Shown here piece by piece: positions 1-9,241 of a stretch of 64,000 nt of DNA (its first letter is position 1; each line of letters opens with the position of its first letter). Location of the stretch: the NCBI RefSeq assembly GCF_002563675.1, contig NZ_PDJC01000001.1:1860001-1924000 (forward strand). The letters run 5' to 3'. Made by a program: the position numbers and the translations under genes. This stretch comes from Propionicimonas paludicola. Lineage in GTDB: Bacteria; Actinomycetota; Actinomycetes; Propionibacteriales; Propionibacteriaceae. The notes below the pieces were generated by a model that was not told the origin of the DNA, did not search any database, and saw only the letters and a program-made list of their open reading frames with translations.

Positions 1-248
1 TAGGTGGAGTTGAACACGATCCCGGCTGGCTGATCGGCCGTGGGCCTGTAGGCGACGCCCAGTGCCGATGCGAGCCAGCCGACAGCGGCAGTGGCAGAGA
101 CGCCAGTGGCGGCGACCTGTGAGGCCAGGTCGGGCCACCAGATCGCAGACAGACCGGTTGCCAGCATCGTCACGAAGCCGACGGCGAGACCGGTGAAGTA
201 GACCGCAGACCGCAGCTTGGCCGGGATCGCGGGCTTGTAGTCAGACAT
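1..248 (-). CDS. Phage holin-like membrane protein (partial at window edge)
   Basis: The reading frame starts with ATG at 248 behind a GGAG-type ribosome site and runs off the left end after at least 82 codons. The last two bases seen are TA, so a stop may follow at once. The protein has a short charged N-terminus (MSDYKPAIPAKLR), a first hydrophobic segment at about residues 14-33 and a second rich in Ala/Val/Gly at about 43-65. Size, two TM segments and position directly after the endolysin fit the r1t-type holin family of actinobacterial phages, which permeabilise the inner membrane so that lysin reaches the wall. The family call is from pattern, not a search. Confidence 0.7.
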   Translation of the reverse strand, partial: MSDYKPAIPAKLRSAVYFTGLAVGFVTMLATGLSAIWWPDLASQVAATGVSATAAVGWLASALGVAYRPTADQPAGIVFNST

Positions 249-286
249 GAGGACTCCTTCGATGATGGTTAGTTATCGTCAAACGA

Positions 287-655
287 TCAGTACGGCCACT
301 GGTCGACCGGTACCATCGGCACGGTCCGGCCAGCGAGGTTGTGGGTGGAGTCGGTCAGGAACTGCCACTGGCCGGCCTTGATGAAGCTGTGGCAGGTCGT
401 GGCCTCGCCGGGCGCGACCTGGTGGTTCGGCTTGTGGAACGATTCACCCTCGGCCCACTGGTGGCCATGGACCAGCAGCGACGGGCTGATAGTCGGAGCG
501 TCGAGGCTGCCGCCCCACTGCCAGACGTCGCCCGGTCGGTCGGTGCGCTCATAGACGATCTGGTGCAGGTCGTCGCAGCCGGGGCACCACATGTGCAGGT
601 ACCTGGTCTGGATGCCCTGGTAGTCGCTTTCGGCGATCCGCGCCAGGTCGGTCAT
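287..655 (-). CDS. DUF6527-like phage protein
   Basis: This 122-aa protein starts at the ATG that overlaps the lysin stop (ATGA at 652-655), so it is translationally coupled to the endolysin. The family signature is visible: an early CPGC pair, W-x-W-G followed by PTISPS, then a CHSFIKAGQWQFL-like stretch and a DSTHNLAGRTV-like end. These features match the DUF6527 family, common in actinophages and often mislabelled ammonia monooxygenase. The Cys/His residues suggest metal binding. The function in phages is unknown. I place it in the lysis/tail cassette only by position. Confidence 0.75.
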   Translation of the reverse strand: MTDLARIAESDYQGIQTRYLHMWCPGCDDLHQIVYERTDRPGDVWQWGGSLDAPTISPSLLVHGHQWAEGESFHKPNHQVAPGEATTCHSFIKAGQWQFLTDSTHNLAGRTVPMVPVDQWPY

Positions 656-1923
656 GCTGACACCGTGAAGGTGGCGACCACCCACTTGTGGTCGGAGAGG
701 TTGCCCGGGTCAATGAGCTTCGCCGACTCGAGCTTGACCTTGCTGCCCTTGGTGAAGATCGCATCCGGGCTCTGGGGGCCGGGTCGATCCACCGAATCGA
801 ACTTCGGAGTGGCACGGATCCAGCCGGCGATCCGGGGGTCGTTCAGGGAGAAGTCTCCGCCGAAGATCGCCGGCCATGTGCCGGCCAGGGTGGCACCCTT
901 CGCGACGTCGCCATTCTTCAGCTGGATCTCGATCTTGTCGGGCAGGATCGATGCGGGTCGGGTGTGCTGACTGATCGCATCGAAGCCGACGCCGTCGACC
1001 TTCAGCGGCAGCTTCACTGCACCATGGCCGAACGCTGTGCCGAAGCTGACCGTCCGCTTCAGGCCGGCCTTCTTCACCCGAGGGCCGATCAGGATCGCGA
1101 CGCTCTTGCCGTTCGAATGGTACGACCAGCCCTTGCCGAGCTCGTCGCACATCGCCTTGCGGCCCGGATCGGTCGTCTCCTGCACCAGGATCACGTCCGG
1201 GCTGCTCTTGGCCATCAGCTGCGCTCGGGCACGCCATGCAGCCTCGGAGCAGTCGCCGTCGTAGCTCTGGCAGTTGGCGACCAGGACGGTCACCTGAGCA
1301 GACTTGGGGGCGGGCTTCGGCGGCGGCGCAGTCTTTGTCTTGATTAGCGCCCGCACCTCAGCCCGGAACGCGCCCATGTCGTCGCCCGGATCGCCAGGCT
1401 TGCGGCGAGTGATCTCCTTGTGCGCACCGGCCGGAACCCTCGCCTTGTCCCAGCCGAACGCGATCACCAGGGCAGCACCGAGAGCGACTGCAGCCTTCCG
1501 CTGTGCTTCGTTGTAGGCGCCGGGGCACTTCACTTCGATACCGACTGTGTACCGGTTCGCGGAATAGCCATCGTCGTCGGGGCCGGGCTTCACCTCAGCA
1601 TCAGCGCCGGCCAGGATCTTCGCGACTGCGGCCTTGCTGTTGATCCCAGCGTGGTTCGCGTACCCGCCCGCGCCGAGAGTGATCCGACCGTCACGGTCGA
1701 TCGACCAGTGGCACAGTGGGGCCTTGATCTTGCCGTTGCCAGTGTCGAACAACAGCGCATCGGTGGTGGTCCACGCGGCGGTGTGGTGGAAGATCACACC
1801 TGAGGGGCTGAACGCGATATCCGTCCGGGCCTTCTTCGATGCCCACCCGGTGCGCTTGGCGACAGGGAAGCCCCATGCGGTGAGCAGGTTGGCGGCAGTC
1901 TCGAGGCTGCTGGTTGCAGACAT
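652..1923 (-). CDS. Endolysin: N-acetylmuramoyl-L-alanine amidase fused to an EEP-fold domain
   Basis: This 423-aa protein has two domains. Residues 1-195 form a peptidoglycan amidase (Amidase_2/PGRP type) with zinc-ligand candidates H46/H47, H168 and D178, H72 in a CHW motif and E130. A Pro/Lys linker (about 196-209) leads to residues 210-423, which carry the motifs of the endonuclease/exonuclease/phosphatase fold: N217, E249 in VQET, H320, D357 in GGDFSLN and S410-D411-H412. Actinophage lysins usually end in a wall-binding module, so the EEP-like half is unusual, and its metal and catalytic residues look intact. It may cut DNA or a phosphodiester or lipid-linked wall substrate. The amidase role is well supported; the second activity is inference. 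Confidence 0.85.
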   Translation of the reverse strand: MSATSSLETAANLLTAWGFPVAKRTGWASKKARTDIAFSPSGVIFHHTAAWTTTDALLFDTGNGKIKAPLCHWSIDRDGRITLGAGGYANHAGINSKAAVAKILAGADAEVKPGPDDDGYSANRYTVGIEVKCPGAYNEAQRKAAVALGAALVIAFGWDKARVPAGAHKEITRRKPGDPGDDMGAFRAEVRALIKTKTAPPPKPAPKSAQVTVLVANCQSYDGDCSEAAWRARAQLMAKSSPDVILVQETTDPGRKAMCDELGKGWSYHSNGKSVAILIGPRVKKAGLKRTVSFGTAFGHGAVKLPLKVDGVGFDAISQHTRPASILPDKIEIQLKNGDVAKGATLAGTWPAIFGGDFSLNDPRIAGWIRATPKFDSVDRPGPQSPDAIFTKGSKVKLESAKLIDPGNLSDHKWVVATFTVSA

Positions 1924-1963
1924 GGCGAAGCGACCCCTTTCGAGGGTTGAGGGTTGGGTCAGG

Positions 1964-2368
1964 TCAGTCGGTGCCGCCGGGAGCGTCCGACTCCCAGAGC
2001 TCGGCGTCGATGTGGTCCCGGATCTGTTCGGGCGGCTGCGGCATCGGCCCCTTGCATCCCCGGGCGACCCACAGGCCGATCCGGTTGATGAAGCTCGCAG
2101 CCGCCCCCAGCTTGTCGAGCGCTTCGGAGCGGGCAGCCTCCAGCTGTGCGACCTTGTCCTCGAGCTTTCCCATCCGTAGATACAGCTGGGCGAGGAAGCC
2201 GCCGACCGCGACCAGCACAGCGATGAGGATCGCGTCGTTCACGTCGACGAACGGCTGCTTGCCGGGAATGGGGGCAGCCATGCCGAGCAGAAAGGCGATC
2301 AGCGCAGCGAGGATCGGGGTCATCCACCGACGCCACCAGGCCGGCTTCGACGCGGGGGTGTTTGGCAT
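1964..2368 (-). CDS. Membrane protein of the lysis cassette (second holin candidate)
   Basis: This 134-aa protein lies between the tail-fibre gene and the endolysin. After a Trp/Arg-rich start there are two hydrophobic segments, about residues 17-34 and 45-63. A charged, coiled-coil-like stretch (about 65-95) and a polar tail follow. Many actinophages carry two TM proteins around the lysin, one the holin and the other an accessory or anti-holin. The long cytoplasmic coiled coil is unlike a minimal holin, so a regulator of holin triggering is equally possible. Confidence 0.55.
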   Translation of the reverse strand: MPNTPASKPAWWRRWMTPILAALIAFLLGMAAPIPGKQPFVDVNDAILIAVLVAVGGFLAQLYLRMGKLEDKVAQLEAARSEALDKLGAAASFINRIGLWVARGCKGPMPQPPEQIRDHIDAELWESDAPGGTD

Positions 2369-2393
2369 CAGGCCTCCAGGGGGTGGGTGGTGG

Positions 2394-5360
2394 TCATGCG
2401 ATCCGGTGAGCCCACAGCGTGGCCTCGGTCAGAGTGTGGCTGGTGGCAGACGAGCACTTGTAGCGCAGGTAGACCGACCGGGCCGAGTTGAGCACGACTC
2501 GGGTGCAGAGGTCGTACCGGTGCACACCGGACGCTGACGGCGTGGCCGCGCCAATGAATGTGTTGCTCGCGGACGGGTCAGCGCTGGCTGTTGCCACCAG
2601 GACCGCTTCGGTTGAGGCGGCCGTCCCGAGGCTGGCCCTTACGCCGCCGCCGATCAGCCATACGCCCTCGGTAAGCACCAGGCGATTCCCGGTGAGGTCC
2701 GTTAGTGCAGCGGTGTCGTCTGTGATGATTCCGGAGATGACGGGAACTGTGTCCATATCGACGGTGAGCCAGGTGCTCTGCGCGCATGTTTGGCTGTCGC
2801 GCTTCATGCTGGCCTGATCCTGGTCAACGAAGCGAATGCCACCAAGACCCTTGATCTCCAGGATCCCAGACGAGTTCAGCCCCACGGTGACGGGGTAGGT
2901 GGGGCCAGGATATAGGGGGGGGCCCATGGACACCCCAGTGGGACCTACGCGCATGGTTGGAGCAAAGGCCACTGACGGCGCTGGAATGGTGCCGATCTCG
3001 ACGGCGCTGCCACCGAGCCGAACCATGTATGTTCCGTCGTCGGAAATCACCTCGGCCTTGGTGAGTTTCGCTGAGTCGGCGGCCAGCGTTCCATCGGTGC
3101 CGACCGTCGTCTTCTCGATGCCAGATGGGTTGTAGCCGTGAAAGCCAGTCGCGTTCACCTTCACTGCGCCGCCGGCAACCTCGACCACATCGGCCTTCAC
3201 TAGACCAATCACTGCGGTGGACGCTGTCAGGGCTTGGGTGTAGAGCGTCTGGATCGTCGCGGCATCGGCCGACAGGTCACCCACGGTTGCAGCAACTGCA
3301 GCCATGAGCGAAGCGATCACTTGGGCTGCAGTTGTCGTTCCCGTCAGCGAGCTGGCCTGCTCAACCCACGCACCTGATATGTACTGCCAGACCGTGCCGT
3401 CCGCTTTCCTCCACCACGACAATGCGGGTGGTGTGGCCGGCGGCTCATGGTCGGAGTTGTAGTAGCGGGGTGACGTCGCGAGCCGGTTCGCCAGATCGGT
3501 GTCGTCCAGGACCGACTTCACCACCACCGAAACGGGGGTGGTGGCCGCCGAAGGATTGCCGGTCGTGTCGTAGGCGATCAGAGAGACATAGATGGTGTCG
3601 TGTGGATCCGCGGTCACCGCGACGTATCCGCCCCGCGACATCTGCGCGGCAACCACCACCGGCGGGCTCACGGTGTCAGCCAGCACGTCGACCCGGGCGA
3701 AATCGGCAGCCATCGCGGCACCGGCAAAGTCGAGGCCGTCCCACTTGATCGACACGATTGCCGGATAGGAGGCGACCACCGGCGCTGATGGCTTGTTCGG
3801 TGCGGTCGTGTCGGCAGGCAGCGTCACCGCCACCTGAGTCGAGAACGCAGACTCCCACCTCGCCACCGTCGGAACCGCCGACACAGCGAACGTCCAGCCA
3901 GCACCCACGACAAAGCCGGGCAGAGTCACCCCAAGCTGATCGGTCGAGGTGAGCTCGCGCCAGTTACCCGAGTCCGGCTTCCCCCACACCCGATAGGCAG
4001 ACACCTCCAAGTCAGTGCCGTCCGTTGCCGTCGTCACCGCAGACCACGACAAGCCCACCGACACCGACCAGTGCTTATCCCCGCCCAACACCAACGACGG
4101 CGTCACGGTGAACCCAGCGGGCGCGGCAGCCTGCCTAGTGTCGCTCTCGATCGGGTTGGTGGTGCCATTGCCCGACACCCCCGACGACCCGCTAGTGATC
4201 GCCGACACCCGGGCGGCCGTCGCCAGCCCCTTCGCCGTGAACCGGTCACCGAGCACGACGTTGCCTCCGAGGACACCCTTGCTGTCGCGGCTGATCGTGA
4301 TCTGCATCACCTTCAACACCTCGTCGCCAGCATCACCCGGGGCCGTCACCAGGTCGCCCACCTGGTAGTCGCGGAACGGCAGATAGGGGCCGGCCATCGT
4401 CAAGGTGCGGGTGTACTCACCCCGGATCCGGTTCCGGGTATCGAGCTCGGCCTGACCAGCGTCCTCCAGATCGTCGTCATCCTTGACGCCGGCAGAGTCG
4501 ATCATGCCTTCCCAGCGGCCATAGTGCTCCGGGATCGTCGGATCCTTGACGGTGACCTTGTGCTTGCCATCACCCTTCACTAGCAGCCGCGCCACCCGAT
4601 CGGCCTGCGAAGTCTTCGACGGGGCATCGACCAGATCATCACCGAGACGCAAATGCACCGTCGCGGACCGGTTCGTGAAAGCCGTGTTCGGGTTGTAGAT
4701 CCTCAGGCCGCGGCCCCGGGTCCGCCAGTCGCACTTCCCGTTCGTGGTCAGCGCATCCAGACGGGCATGCAGCGGCTGGCCGGCAGGGAACGCCCTACCC
4801 TCCGCGTTCTTGCCGAGCTTCTTCGCCCACGAATGCCCGAGGCTATCGGTCGTCGTCGTCCAGCTCGAGCGGACGATCGGCACCGCAGGACCAGAGCGGG
4901 CATCATGCTCGTCCAGGCCCTTCTTCATCACGTCACCAGCGTCAGAGGTGGCAGGGAACAACCGCTGCCCGGCGTACTTCGACTTCGAGCCCTGCAGCGC
5001 CCCGGTGTTCAGGTCGCAGATTTTGTTCAGCAGCCACGACCACGACGGCAGCGTAAGTTCCTGCACCTTCGCCGGATCGGCGGGATCCTTCGACTTCTCC
5101 ACCGCCAGGAACCGGCAGTTGTCCGGCTCCGTCCAGCCGTCCGGCTCACCAGTCAGGTTCACCTCGAGCGCAACATCGAGCCCGTCATTCAACGTCCGAG
5201 CCACGAACTCGCCACCGTCAGCCAGCGCTGACACCTTCAGGCTGAGTGCGCCATCGTTGTTGTGGACCACCGAGGCGTCCCACGACAGCGTCTCGGGCAG
5301 CAACCCCAACACAGTGTCAGTGCCGGGCTCGTAGGCGCGCAGCCGAACATCGAAGGTCAC
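2394..5360 (-). CDS. Minor tail / receptor-binding tail protein
   Basis: This 988-aa protein begins at the GTG at 5360, which overlaps the stop of the upstream tail gene (GTGA). A frame extension further upstream would overlap that gene by 300 bases and is rejected. The first roughly 400 residues resemble tail-tip hub proteins that follow Dit in siphoviruses. Residues of about 430-640 contain two fibronectin-III-like beta sandwiches (for example the segment after TTAPNKPSAPVVAS). The remainder is Ala/Thr/Gly-rich fibre sequence with repeated short beta segments, likely the distal host-binding part. It acts at the virion tail tip. The receptor cannot be read from sequence. Confidence 0.8.
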   Translation of the reverse strand: MTFDVRLRAYEPGTDTVLGLLPETLSWDASVVHNNDGALSLKVSALADGGEFVARTLNDGLDVALEVNLTGEPDGWTEPDNCRFLAVEKSKDPADPAKVQELTLPSWSWLLNKICDLNTGALQGSKSKYAGQRLFPATSDAGDVMKKGLDEHDARSGPAVPIVRSSWTTTTDSLGHSWAKKLGKNAEGRAFPAGQPLHARLDALTTNGKCDWRTRGRGLRIYNPNTAFTNRSATVHLRLGDDLVDAPSKTSQADRVARLLVKGDGKHKVTVKDPTIPEHYGRWEGMIDSAGVKDDDDLEDAGQAELDTRNRIRGEYTRTLTMAGPYLPFRDYQVGDLVTAPGDAGDEVLKVMQITISRDSKGVLGGNVVLGDRFTAKGLATAARVSAITSGSSGVSGNGTTNPIESDTRQAAAPAGFTVTPSLVLGGDKHWSVSVGLSWSAVTTATDGTDLEVSAYRVWGKPDSGNWRELTSTDQLGVTLPGFVVGAGWTFAVSAVPTVARWESAFSTQVAVTLPADTTAPNKPSAPVVASYPAIVSIKWDGLDFAGAAMAADFARVDVLADTVSPPVVVAAQMSRGGYVAVTADPHDTIYVSLIAYDTTGNPSAATTPVSVVVKSVLDDTDLANRLATSPRYYNSDHEPPATPPALSWWRKADGTVWQYISGAWVEQASSLTGTTTAAQVIASLMAAVAATVGDLSADAATIQTLYTQALTASTAVIGLVKADVVEVAGGAVKVNATGFHGYNPSGIEKTTVGTDGTLAADSAKLTKAEVISDDGTYMVRLGGSAVEIGTIPAPSVAFAPTMRVGPTGVSMGPPLYPGPTYPVTVGLNSSGILEIKGLGGIRFVDQDQASMKRDSQTCAQSTWLTVDMDTVPVISGIITDDTAALTDLTGNRLVLTEGVWLIGGGVRASLGTAASTEAVLVATASADPSASNTFIGAATPSASGVHRYDLCTRVVLNSARSVYLRYKCSSATSHTLTEATLWAHRIA

Positions 5361-6193
5361 AGGTACGCTCCTTGCGCTCGAACGGTGAGTTTCGTTGCCG
5401 TCGTCCGGCCCGAGCCCGTCCATGAGAACAGGACTTTCCGGACCATCGCCGACTGGACCGCCGGCCACAACTGCAGACGGCCAGCAGCCGGATACGTGAG
5501 CGCCGCCGACACGTCGGTGCCGCCCGACAGCCAATCCGTCGACGAGGTGGACAGGCGAGCCTTCAACGGCCGCGCCGACATGAACAGGTATTGACCGGCT
5601 GCGACCGTGCCCGTGTACTGCAGGCCGGTGCCCGAAGTCGGATCGGACACGTACGGGTTCGTGCACGGCCCCGTCACCCGCAGAATCGCGTCACCAATCG
5701 GAGCAGTAGACCCCGACAAGCCCGTCAGTTCGGCACCGGTCAGATCCCAGTTCGCCGCAAGCACATCCGAAGTCCACACGTCGCCGCGGAGGAATACGCC
5801 AGGGATCGACAGACTGATCAGTACGCGGGTCAGCGAACCGAACACGAAGTCGCTGTGCCCGATCGAAGCAAGGACAGCCTGCGCCGACAGTGAGCCGCTC
5901 TTGTAGATCCGAGTCACCGTCAAGTTCGGGGCGCCCAGCACTGCGTGAATCTGCGAGAGCTTGCCTTCGAGGTCGGTCTGCGACGACGCCCGCACTAGCA
6001 GTTCGATGTTCAGCGTCGGCGACTCGTACACCGGCAATCCGACCGCAACCGCGCCATGCTCACCAGCGGTTTGAATCAGAGTGCGTGACGTAGACACCGA
6101 CGGCCGCCACATGCCCGCAGACTGCACCGAGCCGCCAAGCGCAATCTCCAGATCTAGGCCGTTGACCAGCCAGCCGATATCCCCGACAGCCAT
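5357..6193 (-). CDS. Distal tail (Dit-like) minor tail protein
   Basis: This 278-aa protein starts at 6193, sharing bases with the tape-measure stop (TGATG), and ends in a GTGA overlap with the next tail gene. Position immediately after the tape measure, the length, and a beta-rich start (DIGWLVNGLDLEIA then a GG..W.P segment) fit the siphovirus Dit family. Dit forms the hexameric hub joining tail tube to tip. The C-terminal half is Thr/Ser-rich and may be a carbohydrate-binding-like sandwich. Confidence 0.7.
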   Translation of the reverse strand: MAVGDIGWLVNGLDLEIALGGSVQSAGMWRPSVSTSRTLIQTAGEHGAVAVGLPVYESPTLNIELLVRASSQTDLEGKLSQIHAVLGAPNLTVTRIYKSGSLSAQAVLASIGHSDFVFGSLTRVLISLSIPGVFLRGDVWTSDVLAANWDLTGAELTGLSGSTAPIGDAILRVTGPCTNPYVSDPTSGTGLQYTGTVAAGQYLFMSARPLKARLSTSSTDWLSGGTDVSAALTYPAAGRLQLWPAVQSAMVRKVLFSWTGSGRTTATKLTVRAQGAYL

Positions 6194-8937
6194 CAGTTAT
6201 CCCCTCCCAGCGCCGCGGCGTACTGGAGATCCCGATTTGTCGCGACGCTCGCAGGCTCAGCGACCGGATAGTTGACCGTCGAAGACAGGTACACGACCCT
6301 CGTTGCCTGCGTCGATGTGGAGTTCACGTAGCTGACGTTCGAGGCTGCCGTCTGCACCATGCCACCGCCCGCATAGGCGCGGACCTGATCGGCGAAATCG
6401 ACCGCCCCACCGTTGGCGAACTTGGCCGCACCAGACTGGATGCCGGCGCGCAGACGGTAGATCGCGGACTGGCCGCCCGCCTTCTGCACATCCGAGGCGG
6501 TCAGGACATGCTCACCATTCGACAGCCGGGCCGGAATCGAATCAGAGGTGGCAGTGCCCGGCCCGTAGACTGCACCACCGTCCGCCAGGCCGAACCCTGG
6601 GCCGCCATTGATCCGCCACACCGTCTTCAGGGTGACGTTGAAGGTCGACTGGGTGAGCTTCGGCTTGATGTTCGGGTACTTGTCGCCCGGCTTGTATGCC
6701 GTCCACTCGTCGATGCCCTTCCGTTCCAGATCGGTCTTGATCAGCACCGGAACATCGGACGGGATCAGCTGCAGGTCATCGGCCAACTGCTTGGCTGCGG
6801 TCGAGGTCATGCCGGCCGCGACAGCCTGCTTGATAAACTCGTCACGCGAACGCTGCATGACCCTCTGGACCTTCTCCCCAGAAGCGCCCTGGTCGATCAG
6901 CGCCTGCGCATACGCGATCGACGACTGCGCCAGACCGTTCAGTGCTTGACGGTTCTCGCGACCCTTCTTCGTGTTCAAGTCGAGATTGCCACTTGCGGTG
7001 CGCTGCGCCTTGCCGTTCTTCTTGATCGCGGCGGCAGTGTCGTCGAGCGCCGCCTGCCAGCCGATCTCCGTACCCGACAGCTTCAGTAACTCGTTCGCAT
7101 GGTCGAAGATGTCCTTATCGAGCTCCTTCAACGCGGACGCCTGATCATCGATAGCGTCCGTCTGCCGCTTCAGCGATGACGTGCTGCCATCGGAAGCAAC
7201 CCCCGCCTCCTGGTCCGCCTTCGCCTTCTGCTCGGTGGCTGTGATCGACCCCTCATAGCTGGCCTTCAGACTGTTCAGCTGCGAAATCAGCCCTACACCG
7301 CCGGCCATCGCGCCATTGGCGAAGGTGTACCGGTTCGCCTGCTCATTGACCTTGGCGATCGCGTCGGCATTGCCGAGGATGTACTGCTGCGCATCAGCCG
7401 CCGAGACCCCGACTCGGTTCATCATGTCGAGGACCGAAGGCCCCCAGTCCGCGGTCCGGGTGCTCGCCATCTGCTCATTCAGCTTGACGAAAGTCTCGCC
7501 GGTGGCCTTCGCCTTCCCCTGTGTCACTTCGAGGGTTGAGGCGAGCTCATCGGTGCGCTGCCGGGCGGCAGCAGCCTCGGACGCCCACAAAGACACAGCG
7601 ATGGTGGCAATCCCGAGCGCTGCCCCGACTCCGGCAATGCTGAACTTGGCAATGGTCGCGCCCTTGCCGAGGTTGTCCAGGGCGTCCTTTGTGTCGCTGA
7701 TTGCGCCAACCAGCTTCATCATTCCGGCGGCACCGCTCAGGCCGAGACCGCCAGCACCAGTCAGCAGCACCATCGCGTTCAGCGCCGGCTCCGGAATCTG
7801 GCCGATCGCATCGACCACAGCATTCGCCGACTGGGCCATGCCACGAAGGGTGTCGTTCGCACCCTTGCCGGACTGAATGAAAACCGTGTCGATGCTGCCG
7901 CTCAGCCGCTCCCAATCGCCAGCCAGGTTGTCGGTCAGCGTGGAGGCCTGCCGCATTGCGAAACCTGAGTCATCAACAGCATCGGTCCACTTCTGGATGC
8001 CGTCGGCACCTTCAGTGAACAGCACGTTCGCGGCACGCACGGCGTCGGAGCCGAACATCACACTCATGGCGGCGTTGCGGGCCTGCGGCGTCAGGCTGCT
8101 CATCTTGTCCTTCAGCTGGCCGGCGAAGTTCGCCAGCCCAACGAAGTTCCCCGAGGCGTCGTAGGCGCTGATGCCGAGGGCATCGAATTGCTCCTGGGCC
8201 TTGTCCGACTGTGGGGTAAGGCGCTGCAGCATCGTCTTTAGCGACGTGCCAGCATCCGAGCCGAGCATGCCCTTCGCAGCGAACGCACTCAGTGCCGCCG
8301 TGGTCTCCTCGAGGCTCAGGCCCGTCTGGGAGGCCACGAGGCCGCCCTGCGACAGCGCCATGCCAAGATCGGACACCTCACCGCGGGCCTTGCCTGCGCC
8401 GGCCGCCAGCAGGTCGGCGACGTGAGATGCCTTCGTGCCGGGGAGATTGAACTGTGACAGTGCAGTGGCGGTCACCTCGGCCGCGTCCTTCACTTCCATC
8501 TGGCCAGATGCGGCCAGCGACAATGCGCCCGACAGGCCGCCGCCAAGGATGTCCTTCGCAGACACGCCAGCCTTAGCCAGATCGGTGATCGCATCAGCAG
8601 CATCGGCGGCGCTGTACTGCGTATCGGCGCCCGCCTTGATCGCCGCAGCCCGCAGAGCGTCAAGGTTGTTCGCCGCATCCGCACCCGACGCCTTGACCTT
8701 AGACATCGACTTGTCGAAGTCAGCAAAGCCCTTCACCGCGAGCGCGGACATGCCGACCATCGCCAGGCCGACACCGCCAACCGTGTTCGACACGCTCGAC
8801 CACTGCGCACGGTTCTTCTGGAGATCCTTCTGCGCCTGGTTGGTCCAGTCCTTCATGTCGTTCTGGGCCTTGCGCAACTTGCCCTGCAAGTCGGTGATAT
8901 TGGCACCGATGCGAAGGGTGATGGTGCGATCCTTCAC
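6193..8937 (-). CDS. Tape measure protein
   Basis: This 914-aa protein is the longest structural protein after the fibre. The N-terminal 120 residues are coiled-coil-like, followed by the TP901-type tail-tape-measure core: repeated Ala/Gly-rich helices, a DAADAITDLAKAG-like stretch and QARNAAMSVMFGSDAVRAA. A hydrophobic block at about residues 395-480 is the usual membrane-active region. The protein sets tail length. At roughly 1.5 angstrom per residue this predicts a tail near 135-140 nm, a family rule rather than a measurement. Its stop is fused to the next start (TGATG). Confidence 0.93.
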   Translation of the reverse strand: MKDRTITLRIGANITDLQGKLRKAQNDMKDWTNQAQKDLQKNRAQWSSVSNTVGGVGLAMVGMSALAVKGFADFDKSMSKVKASGADAANNLDALRAAAIKAGADTQYSAADAADAITDLAKAGVSAKDILGGGLSGALSLAASGQMEVKDAAEVTATALSQFNLPGTKASHVADLLAAGAGKARGEVSDLGMALSQGGLVASQTGLSLEETTAALSAFAAKGMLGSDAGTSLKTMLQRLTPQSDKAQEQFDALGISAYDASGNFVGLANFAGQLKDKMSSLTPQARNAAMSVMFGSDAVRAANVLFTEGADGIQKWTDAVDDSGFAMRQASTLTDNLAGDWERLSGSIDTVFIQSGKGANDTLRGMAQSANAVVDAIGQIPEPALNAMVLLTGAGGLGLSGAAGMMKLVGAISDTKDALDNLGKGATIAKFSIAGVGAALGIATIAVSLWASEAAAARQRTDELASTLEVTQGKAKATGETFVKLNEQMASTRTADWGPSVLDMMNRVGVSAADAQQYILGNADAIAKVNEQANRYTFANGAMAGGVGLISQLNSLKASYEGSITATEQKAKADQEAGVASDGSTSSLKRQTDAIDDQASALKELDKDIFDHANELLKLSGTEIGWQAALDDTAAAIKKNGKAQRTASGNLDLNTKKGRENRQALNGLAQSSIAYAQALIDQGASGEKVQRVMQRSRDEFIKQAVAAGMTSTAAKQLADDLQLIPSDVPVLIKTDLERKGIDEWTAYKPGDKYPNIKPKLTQSTFNVTLKTVWRINGGPGFGLADGGAVYGPGTATSDSIPARLSNGEHVLTASDVQKAGGQSAIYRLRAGIQSGAAKFANGGAVDFADQVRAYAGGGMVQTAASNVSYVNSTSTQATRVVYLSSTVNYPVAEPASVATNRDLQYAAALGGDN

Positions 8938-8968
8938 GCGATCACCACCCTTCGGGCATCATGGAGTT

Positions 8969-9241
8969 GTGAATCTCAAACGGGCGATCGGACTGGTAGC
9001 GGCCGCGCTGCTTATTGGGGGCTTCTGGCTGGTCGCGTACGGCAGGGATCAGGCTCAAAGCGTCCGCGCCGGATATTCGATCGGGTATACGATTCGCGGC
9101 TACTCGGACGCCGAGGCCACGCAGATGGCCCAGCGTGAAGCGGACTCTCAGACTCAGCCGCTATTCGGGATCGGCTATCTGGCGCTCGCCCTCGGCCTCG
9201 GGGCCGGCGTTACTGCAGTGGCACTGCGTCGCGAACTTTGA
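8969..9241 (+). CDS. Small two-TM membrane protein on the opposite strand (moron candidate)
   Basis: This 90-aa frame starts with GTG at 8969 and is the only gene on plus inside the structural block. It fills the gap between tape measure (start 8937) and the chaperone extension (end 9210), overlapping the latter by 32 bases. Two clear hydrophobic helices (about residues 6-24 and 66-86) flank a polar, probably external, domain rich in Tyr and Ser. A GGAG lies only 2 bases before the GTG, so initiation may be weak or leaderless. Opposite orientation suggests expression from its own promoter in the lysogen, as with superinfection-exclusion morons. That role is inference. Confidence 0.6.
   Translation: MNLKRAIGLVAAALLIGGFWLVAYGRDQAQSVRAGYSIGYTIRGYSDAEATQMAQREADSQTQPLFGIGYLALALGLGAGVTAVALRREL

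Noticed and set aside
5361-5666. Upstream 102-codon extension of the tail-fibre frame
   Set aside because: It overlaps the Dit-like gene completely in that part; GTG 5360 has the standard stop/start overlap.
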